Assembly (NCBI RefSeq): GCF_024614185.1
Contig: NZ_JAHTLF010000018.1
Location: 78,951 to 142,950 of the forward strand
Length of the DNA stretch: 64,000 bases
From: Nocardioides carbamazepini
GTDB taxonomy: Bacteria; Actinomycetota; Actinomycetes; Propionibacteriales; Nocardioidaceae
Reading direction: 5' to 3'
Made by a program: the position numbers and the translations under genes. Numbering within the stretch: the stretch's first letter is position 1; each line of letters starts with the position of its first letter. Below, in pieces: positions 8,127 to 17,500 of this stretch. A model generated the notes under the pieces. It ran no database searches, was not told the origin of the DNA, and saw nothing but the letters and a program-made list of their open reading frames with translations.

Positions 8127-8807
8127 ATGCGTTCCGTGGGCGCGGGGGAGGCGAAGACCGAGGTCTGGCGCGTGGCGTTGGTGGAGGATCACCTGCTGCA
8201 GCGTCGCCGTACCGAGGAGATCCTGGGACGTGAGTCGGGACTGACCATCGTCGCGAGCTGCAGCACGCTCCCGGAGTTCCTGGCCTGGGCCCAGCGAACC
8301 CCGGTGCCCGGCCGTCCCCACCTGCTCGTCCTCGACCTCAGCGTCGACCGCGGACCGAGCGTGGACCCGGATGTCGTCGCCCGATTGATCGATGCCGGTC
8401 TGCGCGTGCTGGTCCTCTCCGCGCTCGCGTCGCCCGGCCTGGTCCGCTCGGTGATCAAGGCCGGCGTGGCCGGCATCGTCGGCAAGCGCGACTCCGAGCA
8501 GGACGTCATCGACGCCGTGTGGACGGTGCTGCGTCAAGGTGAGTGGATGACGCCCGACCTGGCGGCCGTCATCGCGGCCGACGTCGACCGCCCGCAGCTC
8601 AGCGACCAGGAGGAGCGGGCTCTCGTCCTCTACGCCTCCGGACTGACCCTCGGCGCGGTCGCCGAGGCGCTGGGCGTCAAGTCGGAGTCGGCCAAGACCT
8701 ACATCGCCCGGGTGAAGGCGAAGTACGCCGCCGCGGGCCGGCCGGTGCGCTCGAAGGTGGATCTCAGCCGGATCGCCCTCGACGACGGGTACGTCGAGCG
8801 CGGGTGA
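8127..8807 (+). CDS. NarL/FixJ-family response regulator
   Basis: 226 residues. The receiver domain starts with WRVALVEDH, holds the phospho-acceptor Asp in LLVLDLSVD and the conserved Lys in IVGKRDS. The C-terminal LuxR-type helix-turn-helix begins at LSDQEERALVLYASGLTL, with recognition region AKTYIARVKAKY. It is divergent from the double-module kinase at 5637-7985 and should be phosphorylated by it. It closely resembles the regulator at 11008-11721, so the two arose by duplication. A GGGGGAGG stretch lies inside the annotated 5' end, so a later start (GTG 8172) is possible. Confidence 0.85.
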   Translation: MRSVGAGEAKTEVWRVALVEDHLLQRRRTEEILGRESGLTIVASCSTLPEFLAWAQRTPVPGRPHLLVLDLSVDRGPSVDPDVVARLIDAGLRVLVLSALASPGLVRSVIKAGVAGIVGKRDSEQDVIDAVWTVLRQGEWMTPDLAAVIAADVDRPQLSDQEERALVLYASGLTLGAVAEALGVKSESAKTYIARVKAKYAAAGRPVRSKVDLSRIALDDGYVERG

Positions 8808-8847
8808 CGATGGACCCGCGCGCCACCCAGGCCCGGTCCACGCATGA

Positions 8848-8883
8848 CGAAGGGGCCGTACCCGGTCGGGTGCGGCCCCTTCG
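8848..8883. terminator. Bidirectional terminator hairpin
   Basis: A perfect 11-bp inverted repeat (8848-8858 CGAAGGGGCCG with 8873-8883) lies between the converging response regulator and glycine-rich protein genes. It could stop transcription from both sides. Confidence 0.7.
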
Positions 8884-8921
8884 CCTTGGACATCCTCCCC
8901 CCAGGGAGATGTCTGTCTGGA

Positions 8922-10754
8922 TCAGCGTCCGGAGAGGCCCCGGGCGCCGGTGGCGGGCGTACCCGCCAGCTTCTTGGTCTTCTTCACCTTGGGCGTCTTG
9001 ACCTTGGCCTTCGACGGCAGCGACTGGACCGGGTTGCCGGCGGGGGTGGTGCCGGTGGCTGTGGCGACGTTGACGACCTTGCCGGCGACCAGGTCACGCT
9101 TGTGGACCTTGTAGGTGGCCGTGCAGGTGATCGAGGCGCCCGGGGCGAGGCCGGTGGCCGCGAGAGCCGGGCACTTCGGGGTCAGGCTGCCCTTGCCGCT
9201 GAACTCCTGCTCGGCGATCGCGATGGTCTTCAGCGCGATGTTGCCGGTGTTGGTCACCGTGAAGGTGTACTTGATCTTCTGGCCGAGCTTGGCGACCTTC
9301 TTGGGCTTCGCCTTCTTGACCAGCGCGACGCTCGGAGCCGCCGGCTGCACGGTGGCCGCCGCGGTGTTGTTGGCCGGGTTGCCGCGGTCGGTGACGCTCA
9401 CGTTGTTCAGCACCGGCGCGGAGCCGGTGAGGACCTTGCTGTAGACGAGGGTCAGCTTCTCGCCGTTGTCGAGACCGCGGACGTCGTCACCCACCGGACG
9501 CGAGCAGTCGAGCTCGCCGTCGGCGGGGATCGCCGACCCGACCGCGGTGTCACACGTGAACGGCGTGCCGCTGCCGCTGGCCTGGACCGACACCAGGGTG
9601 CCGCCGCCGGCCTTGTCGTCGGTGACGGTGACCGTGTCGTCGATGCCCATCAGGTCGGAACCGTTGTTGGTCACCACCAGGGTGTAGGTCACCGGCGTGC
9701 CGGACTCGAACACCTCGGCCGCGGCCGTCTTGGTGACGGACAGGTCGTAGTTGCAGGGCTCCCAGGCGATCTCGCCGGTGCCGTTGCGGCTCGGCTCGTC
9801 CTCGGTCAGCGTCTCGCCCTCGGCCTGGGGGATGAAGACCGCGCCCTGGGCGGTGTCGAAGAAGCTGGAGCCACCGCCGCCACCGCCGCCGATGATCAGG
9901 CCGTTCGCGCCGTTCACGTTGCCCACGGTGGTGGCGCCGCCGCCACCGCCGAAGTAGCCGGCGCCGCCGCCGCCGCCCTGGTCGAGGCCGTCGGGGCCGC
10001 CGCCGTCGCCGCCGTTGCGGCCGCTGCCGGCCACGCCGTTGTTGTCACTGACGGTGGCGTGGACGCCACCCGCACCGGGCGCGCTGGTCCCGCCGCCGGC
10101 GCCGCCGCCGGGCGCGCCGGGCGTGTCGACGGTGGCGTCGTTGCCGTCAGCGCCCTCCTGACCGGCCCAGGCGCCTGCGCCCTCGATCACGCCGGCGTGA
10201 CCGCCGCCGCCCTCGTCGGGGTTGTGGCCGCCGCCGGAGCCGCCGCCACCACCGGCGAGGGCGACCATCGCGCCGTTCACGATGAAGCTGGTGTAGCCAC
10301 CGCCGCCACCACCGGGGTGACCGCCCGGGCCGCCGTTGCCGCCCGTGTGGTCACCGGACGCGCCGCCGATGCCGCCACCGGTGCCACCGGTGCCGACGAC
10401 GCCGGTGAGCACGTCGGTGGGCGCGATCGGGATCCGGAACTGGACCCGGGCGCCCTGGCCGCCGCCGTCCTGCGGCGGGTTGTCCGGGTCCTCCGTCTCC
10501 GGGTCGTCGTCGCCGTCGGAGACAGCGGTGCCGCCGTTGGCGCCCTCGAGGGTGACGACTGCGGCGCAGGAGCCGGGTGCGGGAGTCACCTCGAACGGAC
10601 CGAGGGCGAGCACCTCGGGCTCGGGCTCGGGGGCGGGGTCGGCGTGCGAGCTCGGCACGCTTCCGAAGATGCTGATCGTGGCGGTCGCGGTGGCCAGCGC
10701 GGCGATGCCGGCGAGCCTCACACGACGACGGGAGGGGGTCTTCAATGCGGACAT
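8922..10754 (-). CDS. Secreted glycine-rich protein with DUF11-type repeats
   Basis: 610 residues. A signal peptide (Arg-rich start, hydrophobic core, ending SSHADP) precedes a beta strand region and a long Gly-rich stretch (about residues 100-310) made of GGGG runs broken by short hydrophobic strands such as GYTSFIVNGAMVALAGG. Two DUF11-type beta-sandwich repeats follow (LSVTKTAAAEVFESG and VALVKKAKPKKVAKLG starts). The tail is basic and ends GTPATGARGLSGR. TPATG resembles a sorting motif but no hydrophobic anchor follows, so covalent anchoring by the usual route is unlikely. The gene sits within the sortase/regulator locus and is divergent from the second response regulator. No clear ribosome site was found, so the start is moderately sure. 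Confidence 0.8.
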   Translation of the reverse strand: MSALKTPSRRRVRLAGIAALATATATISIFGSVPSSHADPAPEPEPEVLALGPFEVTPAPGSCAAVVTLEGANGGTAVSDGDDDPETEDPDNPPQDGGGQGARVQFRIPIAPTDVLTGVVGTGGTGGGIGGASGDHTGGNGGPGGHPGGGGGGYTSFIVNGAMVALAGGGGGSGGGHNPDEGGGGHAGVIEGAGAWAGQEGADGNDATVDTPGAPGGGAGGGTSAPGAGGVHATVSDNNGVAGSGRNGGDGGGPDGLDQGGGGGAGYFGGGGGATTVGNVNGANGLIIGGGGGGGSSFFDTAQGAVFIPQAEGETLTEDEPSRNGTGEIAWEPCNYDLSVTKTAAAEVFESGTPVTYTLVVTNNGSDLMGIDDTVTVTDDKAGGGTLVSVQASGSGTPFTCDTAVGSAIPADGELDCSRPVGDDVRGLDNGEKLTLVYSKVLTGSAPVLNNVSVTDRGNPANNTAAATVQPAAPSVALVKKAKPKKVAKLGQKIKYTFTVTNTGNIALKTIAIAEQEFSGKGSLTPKCPALAATGLAPGASITCTATYKVHKRDLVAGKVVNVATATGTTPAGNPVQSLPSKAKVKTPKVKKTKKLAGTPATGARGLSGR

Positions 10755-10815
10755 GTCCAGTTTTGTAGCGGCCTTCCAGTGCGCAGGCTCCCCAAAATTG
10801 GGTAACTCGGCTCAA

Positions 10816-10827
10816 ATGCCCCCCGAA
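10816..10827 (-). promoter_or_regulatory. Recurring G-run motif, copy 1
   Basis: TTCGGGGGGCAT on the minus strand, 62 bases upstream of the glycine-rich protein start. It belongs to a set of four near-identical motifs (consensus WTCGGGGGRCA) in the intergenic spaces between 10.8 and 12.7 kb. It may be a binding site for one of the local regulators; this is inference from recurrence. Confidence 0.35.
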
Positions 10828-11007
10828 CGGGCGACAGGACGGAGCGTCCGACGTAGGACCAGGCTCAGGCGAGAGGCCATGGAGCCGAAGACGGGGGAGC
10901 CCCACAGCGCATGCGGTCGGTGAGGGGCTCAGCTGTGCTTGAGACGTCGGCAGACGTCGGGTGACGCAGGTGGTGAGACGGCGCGAGATTCAGGAAGGCT
11001 CTCACCC

Positions 11008-11721
11008 GTGACAGAGGTGCAGCCCGTGACCGAGGTGGAGAAGGACGGGCCCGCGTACTGGCGCGTCGCGATCGTCGAGGACCACCGGTTGCAGCGGCTG
11101 CGTACCGAGGAGCTGGTCGGTCGGCAGCCCGGCCTGCGGGTCGTGCGCTCCTGCGAGACTCTCGACGAGCTGGCGGCCTGGATGGCGGGTGGCACGCCGC
11201 AGTCGCTGCCGCACGTCGTGATCCTCGACCTCGTCGTCGACCGTGGTCGCGACGCGGACCCGGCCGTTGTCGAGCGGCTGGTCCGTTCCGGGCTGCGCGT
11301 CCTGGTGCTCTCCGCGATGGCCTCGGTGCCGCTCGTGCGCGCCATGGTCCGCGCCGGAGTCTCCGGCTTCGTGGGCAAGCGGGACACCGAGGAGGACATC
11401 GTCGCCGCGGTCTGGACGGTGCTTCGGCGCCGCCAGTGGATCACCCCGGAGCTGGCGAGCGTGATGGCGGGCGACACTCAGCGGCCCCGGCTCAGCGACC
11501 AGGAGGAGCGCGCCCTGGTTCTCTACGCGTCGGGCCTGACCCTCGACGCGGTAGCGATCGCCCTCGGCGTGAGGCGCGACACCGCCAAGAAGTACCTCGA
11601 GCGGGTGAAGGCCAAGTACGCCGACGTGGGGCGTCCCGTACGGACCAAGATCGACCTCAACCGGGAGGCGATCCGCGACGGCCTGATGACTCCGTCGCCC
11701 GTCGAGAACGACCGCGGATGA
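11008..11721 (+). CDS. NarL/FixJ-family response regulator, paralogue
   Basis: 237 residues from the GTG at 11008, chosen because AGGAAGG lies 9 bases before it; the frame is open further upstream to 10939. The receiver holds YWRVAIVEDH, the acceptor Asp in VVILDLVVD and Lys in FVGKRDT. The LuxR-type HTH starts LSDQEERALVLYASGLTL. It is similar throughout to the regulator at 8127-8807. No kinase gene adjoins it; the second double-module kinase at 22961-25258 is the obvious candidate partner (inference). It precedes the stand-alone sortase gene in the same direction. Confidence 0.85.
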   Translation: MTEVQPVTEVEKDGPAYWRVAIVEDHRLQRLRTEELVGRQPGLRVVRSCETLDELAAWMAGGTPQSLPHVVILDLVVDRGRDADPAVVERLVRSGLRVLVLSAMASVPLVRAMVRAGVSGFVGKRDTEEDIVAAVWTVLRRRQWITPELASVMAGDTQRPRLSDQEERALVLYASGLTLDAVAIALGVRRDTAKKYLERVKAKYADVGRPVRTKIDLNREAIRDGLMTPSPVENDRG

Positions 11722-11793
11722 ACCGAATTCCCTTCACCCCCCGGGTGTCGGGTGCAGGAGGCGTCGGCGTTCATCACCTGGCTCTGTCCTCTC

Positions 11794-11805
11794 TTCGGGG
11801 GACAT
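11794..11805 (+). promoter_or_regulatory. Recurring G-run motif, copy 2
   Basis: TTCGGGGGACAT, 148 bases upstream of the proposed sortase start and within the 231-base space after the response regulator. Same consensus as the copies at 10816, 12696 and 12718. Confidence 0.35.
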
Positions 11806-11952
11806 TTCCCGACCAGATCTGCGGACGCCCGGGTGGGCCTCGATCGCGCCGCTAGCGTCCGTGGCGACGCGTGGGATCGCAGGTCGTCGTCGCCCCCGAT
11901 AGGGGAGCGAGGATCTCGACGGACGTCAGGCATCAACTTCCTGGAGGCACCC

Positions 11953-12618
11953 ATTCCCCCCGTACAACCCGGACTGCAGCGGGTCGAGCAGACGCGGGTC
12001 ACCCGCAGGCGCGGCGCCGCGCGCGCAGTCGTGGCCGCGGCGCTGGCCGTCGCCGCCGCGCTCGGGGGTGTCGCCGTCCCCGGCGCGGACGCGGTCCCGG
12101 TCGAGCGGGTGCGCGCCGCCGCTGCCTGCACCACGCCGGCCGGCCCGTTCTCCCCGGCGACGACCACCATCCCGGCTATCGGCCGGTCCGTCAGCGTCAC
12201 CCGCGTGCGCCGCACTCCCTCGGGCGCCGTCGGCACGCCGCCGGTCACCCAGCGCGGCAAGTGGCTGATGGGCCTGGACCCGCAGATCCGGCCGGGTGAG
12301 GGCAAGGGCACCGTGATCATGGCGGCGCACACCTGGCCCGACAACTCTGCGCTCGGCAACGCGCTGCTGCGCCGGCTGGCCGTGGGTGACCGGCTCGTGC
12401 TCGCCAACGGCAACGGCTCCGCGACTGCCTGCTACCAGGTCACCAAACGCAAGAAGTACGGCGCCACCAGGGTCCCCCGCAAGAAGGCCTTCCGCTGGTG
12501 GGGGCCCGAACAGCTGGTGATCGTGGTGTGCTCGGGCAAGCGGCTCGGCCCGGGGCGCTGGACGCACCGCACGATCTGGTACGCGACGCCCGTCTCCGGC
12601 GGCGCGGTGACCGGATGA
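11953..12618 (+). CDS. Class F-like sortase
   Basis: Proposed 221 residues. A signal or anchor segment (TRRRGAARAVVAAALAVAAA) is followed by the sortase barrel with H126 (MAAHTWPD), C193 (VVCSGK) and R206 (THRTIWY), the full catalytic triad. Sortases cut a sorting signal and transfer it to the cell wall or another protein; the LPATG collagen-like protein at 2311 is a candidate substrate. Start choice: GGAGG at 11943-11947 lies 5 bases before an ATT at 11953, giving a compact signal peptide. The first GTG in frame (11752) would add 67 low-complexity residues with no ribosome site. The ATT start is unproven. The gene lies between two regulators. Confidence 0.75.
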   Translation: MPPVQPGLQRVEQTRVTRRRGAARAVVAAALAVAAALGGVAVPGADAVPVERVRAAAACTTPAGPFSPATTTIPAIGRSVSVTRVRRTPSGAVGTPPVTQRGKWLMGLDPQIRPGEGKGTVIMAAHTWPDNSALGNALLRRLAVGDRLVLANGNGSATACYQVTKRKKYGATRVPRKKAFRWWGPEQLVIVVCSGKRLGPGRWTHRTIWYATPVSGGAVTG

Positions 12619-12695
12619 GACGGAACCGACCGTCGGGACCTGGTCGGCCCTAGACGGCCGGTCGATCTCGACCGCGGGTGATGACGCGTCCCCCG

Positions 12696-12729
12696 ATCGG
12701 GGGGCAATTCGGCCCTCATCGGGGGACAG
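12696..12729 (+). promoter_or_regulatory. Recurring G-run motif, tandem copies 3 and 4
   Basis: ATCGGGGGGCAA (12696-12707) and ATCGGGGGACAG (12718-12729) start 22 bases apart, about two helical turns, so both face the same side of the DNA. They lie 103 bases upstream of the TPR-LuxR regulator gene. The first copy also forms one half of the palindrome CCCCCGATCGGGGG. Confidence 0.45.
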
Positions 12730-12831
12730 CGGGGTCTCCGGCGCCCGCGCTGCGCCACGCTGCATGCGGCACCACAGCGCCCGTCCCGGCGGCCGCCCGG
12801 TTCGATTCTCGGCAAGGAGACCTCACCCCCG

Positions 12832-14406
12832 ATGTCCACGGTCAACTCCGTCGGCGCTCTCGGAGCATTGGTTGCCGGGGGACGGATGCACGAGGCGATC
12901 GACACGTTCGAGTCCGGCTGGGTGGACCTCTGGTACACCACCGAGCCCGCTGCGCTGCGCTCCTTCCTCGCCGGGGTGCCCTCCGAGAGGCTCGCCCGGA
13001 GCCCCGCACTGCGGTTCGTCGCCGTGGCCAGCGGCCTGACGACGGGGTCCGGCGCCTGGGCGCTGGTCGACGAGGCGATGGCCCAGATCCGCCGCGGGCA
13101 CCGCACCGATGAGGAGATCCTGCTCGCCTACCTCCTCTCCAGCTATCAGCATCGAGCGACCGGGCAGTTCCTGCAGGCCCGCCTGCTGCTGGACGGCGCC
13201 CGGCCCGTCGCCACTCGGCTCGCCGTCGCGCCCGACAGCGACGTGGATCCGGCGCTCCTCGCGTTCTCCCGGTTGCAGTACGGCCTCACCGCACTGCTGG
13301 GTGGCGACGTCGTGGGTGCCCGGAACCTGCTCCAGACGGCGTACGACGCCGAGGGGCTGCACGGCTCGCCGGCCGGCCGGGCCCACGTCGGGGCGCATCT
13401 CGCGCTGGTGTGCGCCGTCGCCGGCGAGCTGGTCGCGGCCGAGGAGCACCTCGCCCGGGCGGAGGCGCTCGCGTCGGGCCTCGGTCGGCTGGTGACGGCG
13501 ACCGCCGACGCGCTGCGGCTGACCCGGCTGATCCTGTTCGTCGACCACCGGGCGCTCCCCGCGGCCGGCCGGATGGTGCAGGCCCGCACCCCCGCGTCGT
13601 ACGGCATCCTGTGGCCGCTCGCGCTCTGGGTGCACGCGCAGTTCCTCCTGCTCACCGGACGCTACGAGGTGGGCCTGCGCCTGCTGTCCCAGGCCGAGGT
13701 CGCCGCGCCCTCCGACGTCGGCGAGGGCATCGCGGGGGAGGTCATGCGGGCGGCGCGGGCGGACCTCAACCTGGCCCTGGGCAACGTGCGCGAGGCATGG
13801 GTCGCCGTCGAGCCGGGGAGCTCGCGGTCGCCGTGGTCGGCGGTCGCCGAGGCGACGGTGCTCTACGTCAGCGGCGAGTTCGAGACGGTCCGGTACGCCG
13901 CCCGGGTGGCCCGGGCGGCCCACGACCTGAGCCTGCGCGAGTCGGTCCGGCTCCGTGGCCTCGAGGCGGCGGCCTGCGTCGCCGGCGGTGACGAGGACAG
14001 CGCGCGGCGGCTGCTGGACGTCGTCGTCGACCTGGCGCGACGGCAGGGCTGGCGCTCCTTCGTCTCGTGCCTGCCCCGCCCGCTGGTGGCCTTCGCGCTC
14101 CGGGAGGGCCGGTTGCCGGCCGAGCTTGCCGAGGCGGCCCGGGACGCGGCAGGAGTCTGGGTGCCCGGTCCCGCACTCTCGGCACCACTGTCGCCACGTG
14201 AGCGCCTCGTCCTGCGATTGCTGCTCGAAGGAGTGGCGCGTGCCGGGATGGCCGAGCGGCTGGGTGTCTCGATCAACACGGTCAAGACCCAGATCCGCAG
14301 TCTGTACGCCAAGCTCGGGGTCGCGAGCCGCGGCGAGGTCCTGCAGAAGGTGGCCCTGATGCCGCCCGACTGGACCTACGACGTACCCGACTGGTCGGGG
14401 ACGTGA
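12832..14406 (+). CDS. TPR-like LuxR-family transcriptional regulator
   Basis: 524 residues behind an AAGGAG ribosome site. Residues 1-440 are an all-helical array of TPR/MalT-like repeats with no P-loop, so this is the sensor half of a LAL/MalT regulator without its ATPase. The C-terminus is a LuxR helix-turn-helix: LSPRERLVLRLLLEGVARAG, then VSINTVKTQIRSLYAKLGV. It stands between the sortase gene and the giant SdrD-like gene, all in one direction, and has tandem G-run motifs in its promoter. It probably controls the neighbouring surface genes, perhaps itself; the ligand or protein signal is unknown. Confidence 0.8.
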   Translation: MSTVNSVGALGALVAGGRMHEAIDTFESGWVDLWYTTEPAALRSFLAGVPSERLARSPALRFVAVASGLTTGSGAWALVDEAMAQIRRGHRTDEEILLAYLLSSYQHRATGQFLQARLLLDGARPVATRLAVAPDSDVDPALLAFSRLQYGLTALLGGDVVGARNLLQTAYDAEGLHGSPAGRAHVGAHLALVCAVAGELVAAEEHLARAEALASGLGRLVTATADALRLTRLILFVDHRALPAAGRMVQARTPASYGILWPLALWVHAQFLLLTGRYEVGLRLLSQAEVAAPSDVGEGIAGEVMRAARADLNLALGNVREAWVAVEPGSSRSPWSAVAEATVLYVSGEFETVRYAARVARAAHDLSLRESVRLRGLEAAACVAGGDEDSARRLLDVVVDLARRQGWRSFVSCLPRPLVAFALREGRLPAELAEAARDAAGVWVPGPALSAPLSPRERLVLRLLLEGVARAGMAERLGVSINTVKTQIRSLYAKLGVASRGEVLQKVALMPPDWTYDVPDWSGT

Positions 14407-14431
14407 CATGGCCCGGGTCCCCCATCCGTAC

Positions 14432-14450
14432 CGCCTGGCGGCACCAGGCG
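14432..14450 (+). terminator. Weak hairpin after the TPR-LuxR gene
   Basis: CGCCTGG and CCAGGCG form a 7-bp stem with a 5-base loop, 26 bases after the stop codon. The stem is short and has no T-run, so it may be only an attenuator. Confidence 0.3.
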
Positions 14451-14577
14451 ACAGCTCGCGGGTGAGCGCTCATCGCCCCGATTCATCCCTTTTTACGAAG
14501 CGTTCCGGGCGCCTCCGCACCGGAAATACCATCGCGCGCAGGTCCCAGACATGCGCCGAACGAGGAGAGACAACCTG

Positions 14578-17500
14578 ATGAAACGCTGGCTCGAGCAGGT
14601 GGGCTCGTCCCTACCGGCATACTCGGCCCGACGGCTGACGGCCCTGGCCGTGGCGGTGTCGGGGATGGCGGTGCTGGGCGGCACGCAGATGGCGGCTCCG
14701 GCCCTGGCGGCGCCGGGTGACGGCACCATCAAGGTCCGCGTGGTCCAGGACTACAACGGCGACGGCGGGTGGGACGACCCGTTCATCGAGCCGGGCCTGG
14801 CCGGCGTGACGGTCCGGGTCACCGACGAGGCCGGCGCCACGCAGGACCTCGTCACCGACGCCGACGGCATGGTGGAGATCGTGGACGCGCCGGGCTCCTA
14901 CCGGATCGTGGCGATCAACCCCGACCCCGCCACCCTCGAGCCGGCTCCGGCGCACGAGAAGACGGGGACTGCCGAGACCCCGGCGAAGAAGTGGCTCTCC
15001 CCGAACGAGGAGTTCGTCACCGTCAGCGCCAACCAGACCGTCGAGCTGACGACGGCCTTCTGGGACTCCAGCGACTACTGCCAGTCGAACCCGCTCATCG
15101 TGACGGCCTGCCAGCCGCCGATGTTCAACAGCGGTGGTGGACTGGCCAACAACGAGACGGGTGACACCCTGGTCACCGCGCCCTACCGGGCGGAGGGTGC
15201 CGACGTCGGCAAGACGACGCTGTCCACCAAGGCCGCGACCGGAGCCCTCTACGGCATCGGCTACCGCAAGCAGGACAAGAGGGTCTTCGCGGGCGCCTTC
15301 GCCAAGCGCGGCAGCGCCTACGGCCCGGGTGGAGCCGGCGCGATCTACGTGACCGACGCCAGTGGCGGCCCCGCCACGCTGTGGGGCAACGTGCCGAACG
15401 TCGGCACCCGCGCCCACACCAACGACACGCTGCCGGGCGGCCGCCTGGACTGGAACTTCGCGCCTGCCGTCGGCAAGGAGTCGCTCGGCGACCTCGACGT
15501 CAGTGAGGACGGCGACGACCTCCAGGTGATCAACCTGTTCGAGCGCAAGCTCTACGTGTACGACGCCTCGGCGGCCACGATGGGCGCGCCGACCCAGGTC
15601 GTCGACCTCTCGGCCAACCCGGGCTGTGCTGCCGCGTCCGACTGGCGTCCGGCCGCTCTCGGCGAGCGCGAGGGCGTGCTCTACGTCGGCGGCGTCTGCT
15701 CGGCCGAGTCCAGCCAGGCACCCGCCGACATGAAGGCGATCGTGCTGACCTACGACGCCGACACCTACGCGCCGATCGGGAAGGTCATGGACCAGACCCT
15801 GACCACCCGGCGTGAGCTCAACGGCGGCTCGGGTTGCTGGGGACGGGACAACACGACCTACCGGCCGTGGAACGACGAGGGCATCGCCTGCGGCAACAAG
15901 TCCGGGCAGATCCCGGACCCGCAGGCCTGGATGACCGACATCCTCATCGAGAACAACGGCGACCTGGTCGTCGGCTTCCGTGACCGTACGGGCGACCAGA
16001 TGCTCGGCGTCAACTCGACCTACTTCGCCGACACCACGGGCACCGGTGGCTCGACGATCGGCCTGGTCAACTACAACGTCAGCGGTGACATCAACAAGGC
16101 CTGCATCGAGCCCGGTGACACCACCTTCACCCTGGACATGAACGGTGCCTGCGGGGTCGCACCTGTCGCGGCCGGTCAGTTCTCCGGTGAGTACTTCAAG
16201 GGTGACGGCACTGTCCATGCCGAGGCGACCTTCGGCGGCATGGCCCTGAGCCGCGGCGAGCGCGGCATCGCCAGCAACATCATGGACCCGGCGGGCTTCT
16301 TCACGCAGGGCTACGCCTCGATCTCGCGCGGGACGGGCAACGCCCTGCAGACCGTGGGCAGCGGCGCCACGAGCGACCCGGACGAGGTCGACACCGGCGG
16401 CGCCGGCAACACCGGCAACCGGCTGACCGGGGCCGACGGCTTCGGCAAGGGCCAGGGCATGGCCGACATGGAGGTGCTCTGCGACTTCGCGCCGATCCAG
16501 ATCGGAAACCGGGTCTGGGACGACGCGAACGGCGACGGCATCCAGGACCCGGGTGAGGCAGGCATCGCCGGCGTCACCGTGAACCTGTACGACGACCAGG
16601 GCAACCTGGTCGCCACCAAGGTCACCAACTCGCGCGGTGAGTACTACTTCGACTCCGTCACCGACGGCGTCGGGTTCAACACCGACTACGTGATCCGGCT
16701 CGACAAGCCCGAGGACTACACCGGCAGCGGCAAGCTGGCCGGCGTCACTCTCAGCGACGCGGACCAGGGCACCGGTGCGGAGCAGGACCGTCTCGACTCC
16801 GACGGCACGATCGTCGCCAACTATCCGCAGGCGTCGATCACGACGGGCAACCGCGGCGAGAACGACCACACCATCGACTTCGGGTTCAGCCCGGCGTCGG
16901 TGTCGGTCGGCAACTACGTGTGGATCGACAGCGACGGCGACGGCATCCAGGACCCGGGCGAGTCCGGCATCGAGGGCGTCGTGCTGAAGCTGACGGACTC
17001 GAACGGCGACCCGGTCGTCGACGTGAACGGTGACCCGGTCGGACCGGTGACCACCGACGCGAACGGTCAGTACCTGTTCGACAAGCTCCCCGTCCTTCCG
17101 GCCGGTGAGCACTACACGGTCACCATCGACCAGACGGCGGCGTCGACGCAGACCGCGCTCGCGCCGTTCCTCCCGACCCAGGCCGGTCAGGGCGGCGACC
17201 CCGCGCTCGACTCGTCCCTGTGGACGGCGGACTCCACGGACCTGACCACCGCGGGCGCGAAGGACCTGACCCTGGACTTCGGGTTCACCCCGAAGCCGGT
17301 CGCGGTCGGTGACTTCGTGTGGGTCGACAGCGACGGCGACGGCGTCCAGGACCCGGGCGAGCCCGGGATCCCCGGCGTCACGCTCACGTTGGTCGGCCCC
17401 GACGGCAACCCGGTTCCGGGCGTCGGTCCGGTCGTCACGGACGCGAACGGCTTCTACAGCTTCACCGATCTCCCGGTCCTCACGGACCCGGCCGATCGCT

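Noticed and set aside
8922..8970. Sortase-anchored C-terminus of the glycine-rich protein
   Set aside because: TPATG is present but the hydrophobic segment and basic tail required for sorting are missing.
12690..12704. Palindrome CCCCCGATCGGGGG as a terminator
   Set aside because: No loop and no T-run, and it lies upstream of the TPR-LuxR gene within the motif pair; a protein-binding site fits better.
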